From: Candidatus Sulfotelmatobacter sp.
GTDB lineage: Bacteria > Acidobacteriota > Terriglobia > Terriglobales > Acidobacteriaceae
Direction: 5' to 3'
DNA: 64,000 nt
Assembly (NCBI GenBank): GCA_036500765.1
Contig: DASYBM010000004.1
Location: 682,001 to 746,000, forward strand
The notes under the pieces were generated by a model that was given only the letters and a program-made list of their open reading frames with translations, had not been told where the DNA came from and made no database searches. Below are positions 16,575 to 23,780 of this stretch, piece by piece. The position numbers and the translations under genes are program-made. Position 1 is the stretch's first letter, and each line of letters begins with the position of its first letter.

Positions 16575-17585
16575 CTAATCGGGCGTAGTTTCCTCAGTCG
16601 CTTTGGCTTCCGGCGAGGGAGGAGTCCCAACCTGCTCGGACGCAGGCGGGCGGGCGCCCGGTTGACTCATCGGCGCTTGCTCATCCTCGCGGTTTTCGTT
16701 TTGATTTTGTTGTTGGTTTTGCGCGAGTACTGGAGCAGGCGGCGGCACGTACCCGCCGTCCGGCCGAGCGCTCAGAATCACGCGATCCAGTTTCGCCGGA
16801 TCGTCCACCGCGCTCAGAATCAGAAAGTTAAATTTCGAGCCATTCAGCAGACGCGCCAGAACTTCCGGCGCAGGCGCGGGCTCGATCTCGGCCACAACTT
16901 TTTCCTGCTCCGCACCGGCCGCAATCGAAACCTCGGCTCCCGTGCGCTGCTGCACCGCATATAAAACCTGCGCCAGCGTCACCTTGTTCGCCCTGATCCC
17001 GAGCATCCCGTCGCGATACGTAATATCCACCACCGGCTCAACCGAATTCAGAACGCTGACCGGCTCCGCCCGCGTGGTGTAGTTCGCCGTCACCAGGCTG
17101 GGACGCCGCGCCCCGTCCGCTGATATCCCGTCCGCAGACGCCCCGTCCGCAGGAAAGTTGCCGGCTCCCGCCGAGGCGTCCAGCACTGCGCCGCCCATAA
17201 CTTTAATGATGACCGTGCGCCCGTTCGGAAACACTTGATACGACTGCGCGGTTTTTAAGTCCAACACTACCCGCGTCACCGGAGGCTTCGCCTGAAACAA
17301 CCCAACGCGCAGGTCTTTCACTTCGCCGCGATCCACCGACTGACTGCGCAACTGCTTTCCGGGAACGGCATTGGGAAAATCGACAACCAAGCGATCCGGC
17401 CCAGTCAGCACCCGCGTCTCCGGGACGATTCTGTCACTGGCGTCCACTTCAATTTCAACCACGTCTTTAGCGCCCAGCACTTTGACTGCACGAACTGAAC
17501 TCTGCGCCATCGCCAAAGACGCCGCGAGCAGAGACACTCCCGCCAGCATCAGTCGACTCCGAGTAATTCGCGAAACGATATGCAT
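16575..17585 (-). CDS. AMIN domain-containing protein
   Basis: 336 residues with a signal peptide (MLAGVSLLAASLAMAQ). An AMIN domain covers about residues 30-135 (VKVLGAKDVVEIEVDAS, DRLVVDFPNAVPG, TRVVLDL, NGRTVIIKVMGG); such domains target periplasmic proteins to the cell wall and occur in PilQ and AmiC. A region at about 185-270 (RDGMLGIRANKVTLAQVL, then LARLLNGSKFNFLIL) resembles the short N-terminal domain of secretins/STN. The secretin barrel itself is absent. The C-terminal 50 residues are Pro/Gln/Glu-rich. A duplicated ADGxSADG tract lies near residue 145. Confidence 0.85.
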   Translation of the reverse strand: MHIVSRITRSRLMLAGVSLLAASLAMAQSSVRAVKVLGAKDVVEIEVDASDRIVPETRVLTGPDRLVVDFPNAVPGKQLRSQSVDRGEVKDLRVGLFQAKPPVTRVVLDLKTAQSYQVFPNGRTVIIKVMGGAVLDASAGAGNFPADGASADGISADGARRPSLVTANYTTRAEPVSVLNSVEPVVDITYRDGMLGIRANKVTLAQVLYAVQQRTGAEVSIAAGAEQEKVVAEIEPAPAPEVLARLLNGSKFNFLILSAVDDPAKLDRVILSARPDGGYVPPPAPVLAQNQQQNQNENREDEQAPMSQPGARPPASEQVGTPPSPEAKATEETTPD

Positions 17586-17755
17586 GAAATGCCTGCTCGC
17601 GGGCTTGTTTTTCGTGGGTTCTAGCGCGATTGTAGCGCGATTATTACCGCGATGATCAGAGGGGGGACTTACGTTGGTACTAGAACTACAGGATTAAGCA
17701 GATCTCATCGTCTCATCGAAAACGCGCTCGAAGTAGAATCGCTGAAACACAGGCT

Positions 17756-17827
17756 GAAACCAAGAAGGACACAAACACGAAGGCGCCAGGTTTCCCGTTT
17801 TATCTTCCATGTCCTTTGTGCTTGAGC
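17756..17827. repeat. Degenerate CACGAAGG-type intergenic repeat
   Basis: AACCAAGAAGGACACAAACA on the left and TCCATGTCCTTTGTGCTTG on the right form imperfect complementary arms. The region lies between the AMIN and PEP-CTERM genes. Same loose family as the repeats at 7452 and 63283. Confidence 0.45.
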
Positions 17828-17837
17828 TTTCCAGAGT

Positions 17838-18830
17838 CTACATTCGGGCCAGTCTTTGCCGACTCGTCCATAACATCACGGCCAAGCCGGAAGCGACCAG
17901 CAGCCAGGTCGAGGGCTCAGGAACCTCTCCTCCACCGCCCTCGCCGTTGCCACAAGGATTCCCTTTTTTCTTATTCTTCGTGATGGTCACGCTACCGTTC
18001 TTGTTCTTCCCGATTCCGCAGATCCCAGGAAGCGGCGGCGGAGTTAGTGGAATCATCGTTCCCATTCCAAACGGATCCACCAAACTTAAGGGTGCGGCAG
18101 GTCCTAGTCCCGCTGCGGGCCGGCGATTCAGCAATGCGGATTGGAATGGGACCGGCGGACCCGCGATCGCGGTGCCGGTATTGGAGTGAATCGGTTCCTC
18201 GAACTTTGCCGCGGGTGGCTCCGACTCGCTCGTCGCCTGCTGGGGCATTTCTTGCACGCGATTCGCACAGCGCGTGCGTGCGATCATCTGGCCATCCGTA
18301 ATAATGGTTTCGCCCTTCTTCAGCGTAATCCGGTGCCGCATCCAATAAATCTTATTGCCGATGCGATACGAAACATAGACGGTGCGGGCCAGAACCAGAC
18401 GCACCACGCGAGCGTGGTCGTAGTCGAATCCGGCATAATGGGCCGCGACCACTGGGTCATGAGCTGCCGCCCACTTCAACTCCTTCGCATCTTTCACTCC
18501 GCCCGGAACCACGGAATAGGGATATACCGGACGATTCTCCGCCATCCCATTCTCCGCCATCCCATCCGATTCCTGTTCGGCTTGCAACCAGAGAGTCCGG
18601 TCGGCTTCGTCCACCCGGTGAACTGCTTTCACAGGACGCGATGCCCGGAAGTGCGAGGGACTTAAATAGGGACTTAAATATGGCAGCGCGAGAGAGGAAA
18701 ACCCGATGGCGAGGCCCACGACGAAGACTATCAACAGAACACGCCGCACCGCACGATTCCGGCGATGCCGACTGGTCGGACGCCGCCGGACCATCCTCCG
18801 AACGTTTCCTGCTTCCCCTTGATTCAACAA
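17838..18830 (-). CDS. PEP-CTERM sorting domain-containing protein with N-terminal membrane helix
   Basis: 330 residues. The C terminus has a canonical PEP-CTERM signal: VPEPSTWLL near residue 303, a hydrophobic helix, and a final basic cluster (SRQRLARM), the substrate mark for an exosortase. The N terminus has a strongly basic stretch (RRRPTSRHRRNRAVRR) and a hydrophobic helix (VLLIVFVVGLAIGFSSLAL), so the precursor has helices at both ends. The centre has a domain with YVSYRIGNKIYWMRHRITLK of unknown function. A MAENGMAEN duplication occurs near residue 91. No exosortase gene is in the window. Confidence 0.82.
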   Translation of the reverse strand: MLNQGEAGNVRRMVRRRPTSRHRRNRAVRRVLLIVFVVGLAIGFSSLALPYLSPYLSPSHFRASRPVKAVHRVDEADRTLWLQAEQESDGMAENGMAENRPVYPYSVVPGGVKDAKELKWAAAHDPVVAAHYAGFDYDHARVVRLVLARTVYVSYRIGNKIYWMRHRITLKKGETIITDGQMIARTRCANRVQEMPQQATSESEPPAAKFEEPIHSNTGTAIAGPPVPFQSALLNRRPAAGLGPAAPLSLVDPFGMGTMIPLTPPPLPGICGIGKNKNGSVTITKNKKKGNPCGNGEGGGGEVPEPSTWLLVASGLAVMLWTSRQRLARM

Positions 18831-19376
18831 CTGCTACCCACCTTCGCGCCCGGTCACCTGGGATATGGACCGATGTACACTTACCCTTGCCTTTCGAGAT
18901 GCAGTTTGAATGCCACTGCGAACGGTTCAACTCCCCGCCAAACCCACGGAAAGTCTGTGTGATTTTTGCGAGAATGCTACCAGATAGTGCAAGCATTTGC
19001 ACAAAATATGTTCGCCTGAGGAGTACCACAACCCCAAACAGTACCAAATAGGGAATGGCTCGAATCCGATTTCAACTCGCTTTCCGGATTTCGTCCTACG
19101 CCACTCACCCGAAAGCCTACACAATATCGATTACCAAGGTAACACCACGAATGGGCCATTCCCCTTGAAATCCAAACCTTGGTACTATCGCCTCGGTTAC
19201 GGTAGTAAAACCTCCGTGCCATTGTTTTCCGCCGTTCCCCTAAAACGGCGCTACCAGAAAGCTGGGCCGAACCCCTACGGTCTTCAGCAAATTCTCCCCC
19301 AGGTAAAAAAAAACGAGCATTCCGCTGTCGAAATGCCTGGGGAGACAGCCACTTTGTTCTACTGGAGGCAAATTCT
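18831..19376. other. Large intergenic region between the PEP-CTERM genes
   Basis: 546 bp with no credible gene. It contains a 14-bp palindrome TGCAAGCATTTGCA (18988-19001), a 9-bp inverted repeat TACCAAGGT/ACCTTGGTA (19132-19140 and 19176-19184), and further TACCA copies at about 18978, 19024, 19042 and 19253. A GGAGG precedes the downstream start. The region is more A+T-rich than its neighbours. It may hold regulator sites or a structured leader. Confidence 0.5.
19132..19184. promoter_or_regulatory. Inverted repeat upstream of PEP-CTERM gene
   Basis: TACCAAGGT (19132-19140) and its exact complement (19176-19184), 35 bp apart, with a smaller AATG/CATT pairing inside. It could be a dyad operator or a stem in the leader RNA of the gene starting at 19377. 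Function is inferred only from position and symmetry. Confidence 0.4.
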
Positions 19377-19988
19377 ATGCGATCTTCTCTGGCCCTGTTT
19401 GTGGCGCTCATGACGCTGGTTCTGACCGACGCCGCTTTCGCGAAGTCCGTGACCCTGACCTACGAATATCAGAATCAAGCCTATTATTTCTCGGTCAACG
19501 GCAGCCACAACTATACGACGCTGATGTGCGACAGCTTCGACAACAGCATTTATCGCGGCGAGACCTGGACCGCGACCGCCACTCCGTTCTTGCAAGGCAT
19601 TGCCAACAGTATGTTCGGCCCGTCGATGACGCTGGACTACAAAGCCGCTGGCCTGATCTTCAAGAGCATGCTGGCCGGCAATCTGACTACGCTGCAGGCG
19701 CAGTGGGCGGTATGGGGACTGTTCTCCACGAACGCGCAGAATAACGCGCTCTTCACCACTTACGGCGGCGCGGCCACCGACTCCACTTATCTGGCCTTGG
19801 CCGGAACCGCCTCGAACGGCCAGTTCAGCGGACTGGTGCTTTACACCCCGGCGGGCGGCAAACCCGGCTCCGGGCCCCAGGAGTTCATCGGCTACAGCCC
19901 GGTTCCGGAACCCGGCAGCATGACTCTGCTCGGCACCGGCTTGCTCGGCCTGGCCGGGATGATGCGCCGCAAATTCGCCAAAGCGTAA
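19377..19988 (+). CDS. PEP-CTERM sorting domain-containing secreted protein
   Basis: 203 residues. Clear signal peptide (SLALFVALMTLVLTDAAFA) and a C-terminal PEP-CTERM segment: SPVPEPGSMTLLGTGLLGL followed by the basic tail MRRKFAKA. The middle is a small beta-rich domain with aromatic residues and one Cys (TTLMCDSFDNS) seen in related PEP-CTERM proteins of unknown role. The product should be exported, cleaved by an exosortase and placed in or outside the outer membrane. The start has GGAGG eight bases upstream and the gene ends with a strong terminator. Confidence 0.88.
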   Translation: MRSSLALFVALMTLVLTDAAFAKSVTLTYEYQNQAYYFSVNGSHNYTTLMCDSFDNSIYRGETWTATATPFLQGIANSMFGPSMTLDYKAAGLIFKSMLAGNLTTLQAQWAVWGLFSTNAQNNALFTTYGGAATDSTYLALAGTASNGQFSGLVLYTPAGGKPGSGPQEFIGYSPVPEPGSMTLLGTGLLGLAGMMRRKFAKA

Positions 19989-20033
19989 GCCACAGTTTTT
20001 TATTTCGTTTCACCCTTTTGGAACCCCATCTCA

Positions 20034-20064
20034 CCGCACAGCGCCATGCTGTGCGGTTTTTTTT
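20034..20064 (+). terminator. Rho-independent terminator after PEP-CTERM gene
   Basis: 9-bp perfect stem CCGCACAGC / GCTGTGCGG (20034-20042 and 20048-20056), 5-nt loop, then eight T residues (20057-20064). Located 45 bp after the stop codon. Confidence 0.93.
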
Positions 20065-20118
20065 CTTGCTTCTGCTGGACAACAACGCAACACCGTAGGA
20101 AAGGTATGGATTCGGCAG

Positions 20119-20124
20119 TATAAT
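20119..20124 (+). promoter_or_regulatory. Consensus -10 box next to a start codon
   Basis: Perfect TATAAT ending 6 bp before the ATG at 20131. The transcript would start at or next to the start codon, so the message may be leaderless. No good -35 hexamer was found at 16-18 bp. Confidence 0.5.
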
Positions 20125-20130
20125 CAACTT

Positions 20131-20364
20131 ATGGATCGAGAATTAAAGGAAGCGCTTGATGGCATGGAAGCACGACTCCTTGAGCGGATACATAACGTCG
20201 AAACTCATCTTTTACGAGGCTTCGAGGGCTGGTCGAATGCCATTAACCTGCGGTTGAAAGCGATCCCGCTCATCGACGAACGCGTGTCTCAGTTGGAACG
20301 GCGCGTTACCGAACTGGAATTCGGGACCAAACCACCCCTGCAGGACAATTCACAATCGCAATAA
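20131..20364 (+). CDS. Small coiled-coil hypothetical protein
   Basis: 77 residues, highly charged, with heptad-like spacing in MEARLLERIHNVETHLL and ERVSQLERRVTELEF that predicts coiled coil. No signal peptide or membrane helix. It has no ribosome-binding site but a TATAAT 6 bp before the ATG. The following 74 bp lead to a tRNA on the opposite strand. Function unknown; the coding call rests on codon composition and the helical pattern. Confidence 0.65.
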   Translation: MDRELKEALDGMEARLLERIHNVETHLLRGFEGWSNAINLRLKAIPLIDERVSQLERRVTELEFGTKPPLQDNSQSQ

Positions 20365-20438
20365 CAGCATTCTTGAGCAGTGCTTGAGCACACATCTCTT
20401 CTGTTGAGAAATCGCCAGTGTTTATGCGGGATTTTGAA

Positions 20439-20514
20439 TGGTGGAGCTAGTCGGGCTCGAACCGACGGCCTCGTCGTTGCGAACGACGCGCTCTCCCAAC
20501 TGAGCTATAGCCCC
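20439..20514 (-). tRNA. tRNA-Ala (anticodon CGC)
   Basis: Read on the minus strand from 20514: acceptor GGGGCTA pairing with TAGCTCC (one G-U), D arm GCTC/GAGC, anticodon stem CGTCG/CGACG around loop TTCGCAA with anticodon CGC, 5-nt variable loop, T arm GTCGG-TTCGAGC-CCGAC, discriminator A and an encoded CCA tail (20441-20439). All arms pair fully, so the tRNA looks functional and reads GCG codons. Confidence 0.97.
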
Positions 20515-20758
20515 ACGTGCAGGATGGATTGTCGAACTGCTCGACTATTTTATCAGCGATCCAGAATCGGCACCAACCGCATCCGGCGTAACCGCTGCGC
20601 CAAGTGCTGGCATTCCGCAAAATCCGCTTGACGAAATCCCGCCACTTACGTCTAACTAACACTAAGCAACGCCAGAAAGTGGCGGATCAATAAAGTTCGT
20701 TCCGCGACTAAAAAAATCGCAACTCAGAGCACAGTTCGGAAATCGCAGCCCGGAAAGA

Positions 20759-21463
20759 ATGTTTGCCCAGCTCAATCCCGCGACCGCCCGCCGGCAGCGC
20801 TGGCTGCGAGTCGGTTCGCTTGGTCTTCACGCTTTGGTCCTGGCCTGGTTGCTGCATAGTCCCGAGCCTAGGCTACTCACGGCGACGTCCGTCGCATCCG
20901 GTCAGAACGGCAAATCCGTCACGCGGCTGTATTGGTCCAGCAAATTTCCCGACGACAGCACCCACAGCTCTCCCGACAGCGCGATCGAGCATTTCCGCCA
21001 TCAACGCCTGAGCCACGAGAAATTGACGTTCAAAGCTCCGGCACAGCAGGCGAAACTGGCGACGCCGCAAAATCCGCTGGCCCGCACTCCTGCTGCCGAC
21101 AATTCCCAAACTCAAACGCTTTCCGCGCTCGGTCACGGCGCGCAGGCCGGCTCAACCTACGGAACCCTGAATCGCGGATCGTTCTTCGGCGACGAAGTCC
21201 GTCCCGCGCTTCCCATCGCCACCTCCGATCCCGTGGTCTATCCGTGGCAGTTGCCCGACTCCCCCGGTAACGAAGTGATCGAAATAACCATCGACCAACG
21301 CGGTGAAATCGTCCGCAAGACCGTGCTGCAAAGCCTGGGCCCGGACATTGACACCAAATGTCTAGCCGCCCTCGACAACTGGCACTTTCAACCCGCCACA
21401 CGCAACGGCGCCCCCATCTCATCGAAGCAGGACGCGATCTTTCCCTTCCACGCCCGCGGCTAG
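20759..21463 (+). CDS. TonB family protein
   Basis: 234 residues. One N-terminal membrane helix (VGSLGLHALVLAWLL), a Pro/Gln/Ser-rich periplasmic linker, and a C-terminal TonB domain at about residues 160-230 with VIEITIDQRGEIVRKTVLQS and the hallmark LAALDNWHFQPA. Such proteins pass proton-motive energy to outer membrane receptors or act as shorter relatives. No exbB/exbD is adjacent. A large TonB-dependent receptor is encoded at 40 kb. The start ATG overlaps a GGAAAG element just upstream. Confidence 0.82.
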   Translation: MFAQLNPATARRQRWLRVGSLGLHALVLAWLLHSPEPRLLTATSVASGQNGKSVTRLYWSSKFPDDSTHSSPDSAIEHFRHQRLSHEKLTFKAPAQQAKLATPQNPLARTPAADNSQTQTLSALGHGAQAGSTYGTLNRGSFFGDEVRPALPIATSDPVVYPWQLPDSPGNEVIEITIDQRGEIVRKTVLQSLGPDIDTKCLAALDNWHFQPATRNGAPISSKQDAIFPFHARG

Positions 21464-21603
21464 CAAATTCCGCAATGCGCCGCATCGTAAGGCACCGGTT
21501 TCGAACCCAAACGCCTTCGCGTCCTTTGCGACCTTTGCTTGGCATGCTTTGCGCTTAAAGCTTTGTTCTCGCTCCATAAAATTAAGAGCCCTAATAATCC
21601 CCT

Positions 21604-21609
21604 TATAAT
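21604..21609 (+). promoter_or_regulatory. -10 box upstream of ribA
   Basis: Perfect TATAAT ending 10 bp before the proposed GTG start at 21620, implying a leader of only a few bases. No matching -35 was recognised. Confidence 0.4.
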
Positions 21610-21619
21610 CAATATCGGA

Positions 21620-22231
21620 GTGAGAGAAAACAAAATCCAACAGGTCGCGTCCGCCGACTTCCCCACCCGCTGGGGCAAGTTCCGTATTTACGGCTTCCGC
21701 GGCGTAGCAGGCGGCAACGCCGCGGGAAATCCCGAAGAGGCCGTCGCTCTAGTGATGGGCGACGTCAAGTCGCAGCCCGCCTTGGTGCGCATCCACTCTC
21801 AATGCCTCACCGGCGACGTCTTTCACTCCCTGCGCTGCGATTGCCGCCAGCAGCTTGAACTGTCGCTCTCCATGATTGCCGAGGAAGGCGCCGGCATCCT
21901 GATTTACGAGCAGCAGGAGGGCCGCGGCATCGGCCTGATGGCCAAACTGCAAGCTTACGAGTTGCAGGACGCCGGTCTCGATACCGTTGAAGCCAACGAA
22001 CGCCTCGGCTTCAAAAACGACTACCGCGACTTCACTCTCCCGGCCGAAATTCTGAAATCGCTCGGAGTCACGCGCGTGCGCTTGCTTTCGAATAATCCAG
22101 AAAAAGTCGAAGCCCTCGAACGCGCCGGAGTGCAAGTAGTCGAGCGCGTCCCCTGCGAAGTTACTCCCAGCCCCCACGCCGAAGAATATCTGAAGACAAA
22201 GAAAGAAAAACTCGGCCACCTGTTCACCTAG
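21620..22231 (+). CDS. ribA: GTP cyclohydrolase II
   Basis: 203-residue enzyme of riboflavin synthesis that opens GTP to 2,5-diamino-6-ribosylamino-pyrimidinone phosphate. The zinc Cys triad is visible as C-x10-C-x-C in SQCLTGDVFHSLRCDCRQQL, followed by YEQQEGRGIGLMAK, the GTP-binding and catalytic segment. It is a stand-alone RibA with no DHBP synthase domain. The start is uncertain: the frame is open to 21539, but the GTG at 21620 follows a TATAAT by 10 bp and precedes the first conserved residues. No other rib gene is in the window. Confidence 0.92.
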   Translation: MRENKIQQVASADFPTRWGKFRIYGFRGVAGGNAAGNPEEAVALVMGDVKSQPALVRIHSQCLTGDVFHSLRCDCRQQLELSLSMIAEEGAGILIYEQQEGRGIGLMAKLQAYELQDAGLDTVEANERLGFKNDYRDFTLPAEILKSLGVTRVRLLSNNPEKVEALERAGVQVVERVPCEVTPSPHAEEYLKTKKEKLGHLFT

Positions 22232-22286
22232 CCTACCCTTGATGTCGAATTTCATAGAAAGATTTATGTGGAGAACCCACCGAGGA

Positions 22287-22334
22287 TTATGTGGGGACAG
22301 CCGCCCCCGGCTGTCCAGTCGAGCCAAGCTCGAC
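22287..22334. repeat. Double-hairpin intergenic repeat, copy B
   Basis: Nearly identical to copy A at 12785-12833: TTATGTGGGGACAGCCG, CGGCTGTCC, then GTCGAGC-CAA-GCTCGAC. Two single-base differences fall outside the first stem. Intergenic between ribA and the GT87 gene. Confidence 0.75.
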
Positions 22335-22412
22335 CATCTTCCACCTTATCGAGCCCTACTTTTTTGCGCGAATCCTCCCGCCATGCTCTAATTCGCTGAC
22401 TCCCTTTCACGA

Positions 22413-23780
22413 ATGCCCAACTCTAAAAATCGTTGGTCCTCGCCTTCCGCGCTTCTCCTCGCCCTGATCGGCGCCGCGTCCATGCTCTACTATCATCAGG
22501 GACTCTTCATGCCCCGCGTCGTCGCAGTGCGCACCGCGGAGGGCCTAGGCCAGGGATATTCCTTCGGCAACGACTTCTATCAGGTCTGGCTCACTTCCCG
22601 CGAACTGCTGCGGGGAAGACGCGATCTCTATAGCCCAGAAATGACCCGCGAAATCCAGGTCGGCCTCTATGGCCGCCCGCTCGATATCGCGCGTCCCGGC
22701 GATCCCATCGACCGCCGCGTATTTCCCTACCCCGCATTCGCCGATTTATTGTTCTGGCCGGCTGCGGAGTTGCCCTTTGAAATCATCCGCGCGGCGATCG
22801 TCTGCGTTCTCGCCGCCCTCACGATCGCCAGTGTAATGCTCTGGCTGCGCGTCCTCGACTGGCCCCTCACCTGGAACTGGATCGCCGTCGTTCTTCTTCT
22901 CACGCTATGCAGCTATCCCGCGCTCGAAGCCCTGTTCGCCTCTCAGTTGGGACTATTGGTCTCGTTCCTGCTTGCCGCTTCCATCCTCGCGCTCCAGCGA
23001 AACCGTTTTCTGCTCTCCGGAATCCTCATGGCGATCACCACCATCAAGCCGCAAGTGACTCTGCTTGCGATCGTCTATCTTCTCTTGTGGACTCTCAATA
23101 ACTGGCAAGCCCGCAACCGCTTCGCGACCGGATTCTTCTCTACGCTGACTCTCTTGGTCGGCGCATCTCTGGCCGTGATGCCTCACTGGATCGAAGCCTG
23201 GGCCCGTACCGTTCTCGCGTACCGCCACTACACCCGCCCGCCTCTGGTCACGGAAGTTCTCACTTCCCCATTAGGACCACACTGGTCCTCGGTTGCAACG
23301 CTTTTGTTAACCGCGGCGTCTATCGTCATCGCGATAATTCTGGCGTGGCGCTATCGTGCGGCGGCTGCTAATTCTTTTGCATTCGTTCTCACCCTCAGCC
23401 TCTTGCTCTCGATCACAACCATCACGATCCTCCCCGGCCAGGCGGTCTATGATCACCTGATTCTTCTCCCGGGAATTCTGCTGCTGGCGCGCCAAAGCGG
23501 ATTGTGCAGGGCGAACGCTCCTGTCCCGAGCCTCCTGCTATTGGTCGGCGGCCTGGTTCTGTTCTGGCCGTGGCTCGCGGCATTCGCGCTGATCCTTCTG
23601 CGACCGTTCATACCGCCCGCGATCTTCGATTCCACTCCAGTTTTCTCGCTGCCTATCCGCACCGCCGCGTCGCTTCCCTTTGCCGTGCTGGCGCTGCTCG
23701 CCTGGACACTCCGAACCGCGTCCCGCCAAGTCACTCCCGCGCCGAATCCAGAATCCGCTTCAGCGACTTCTTATTCTTGA
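22413..23780 (+). CDS. GT87 (DUF2029) family membrane glycosyltransferase
   Basis: 455 residues with about ten to twelve transmembrane helices. An extracytoplasmic loop after the first helix carries the acidic GNDFYQVWLTSRELL, matching the catalytic Asp region of family GT87 polyprenol-phosphate-mannose-dependent transferases, and the FPYPAFADLLFWPA segment is typical. Such enzymes add mannose or related sugars to lipids or polysaccharides outside the inner membrane. The last 50 bp overlap the 3' end of the convergent gene. Its neighbours do not specify the acceptor. Confidence 0.8.
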   Translation: MPNSKNRWSSPSALLLALIGAASMLYYHQGLFMPRVVAVRTAEGLGQGYSFGNDFYQVWLTSRELLRGRRDLYSPEMTREIQVGLYGRPLDIARPGDPIDRRVFPYPAFADLLFWPAAELPFEIIRAAIVCVLAALTIASVMLWLRVLDWPLTWNWIAVVLLLTLCSYPALEALFASQLGLLVSFLLAASILALQRNRFLLSGILMAITTIKPQVTLLAIVYLLLWTLNNWQARNRFATGFFSTLTLLVGASLAVMPHWIEAWARTVLAYRHYTRPPLVTEVLTSPLGPHWSSVATLLLTAASIVIAIILAWRYRAAAANSFAFVLTLSLLLSITTITILPGQAVYDHLILLPGILLLARQSGLCRANAPVPSLLLLVGGLVLFWPWLAAFALILLRPFIPPAIFDSTPVFSLPIRTAASLPFAVLALLAWTLRTASRQVTPAPNPESASATSYS

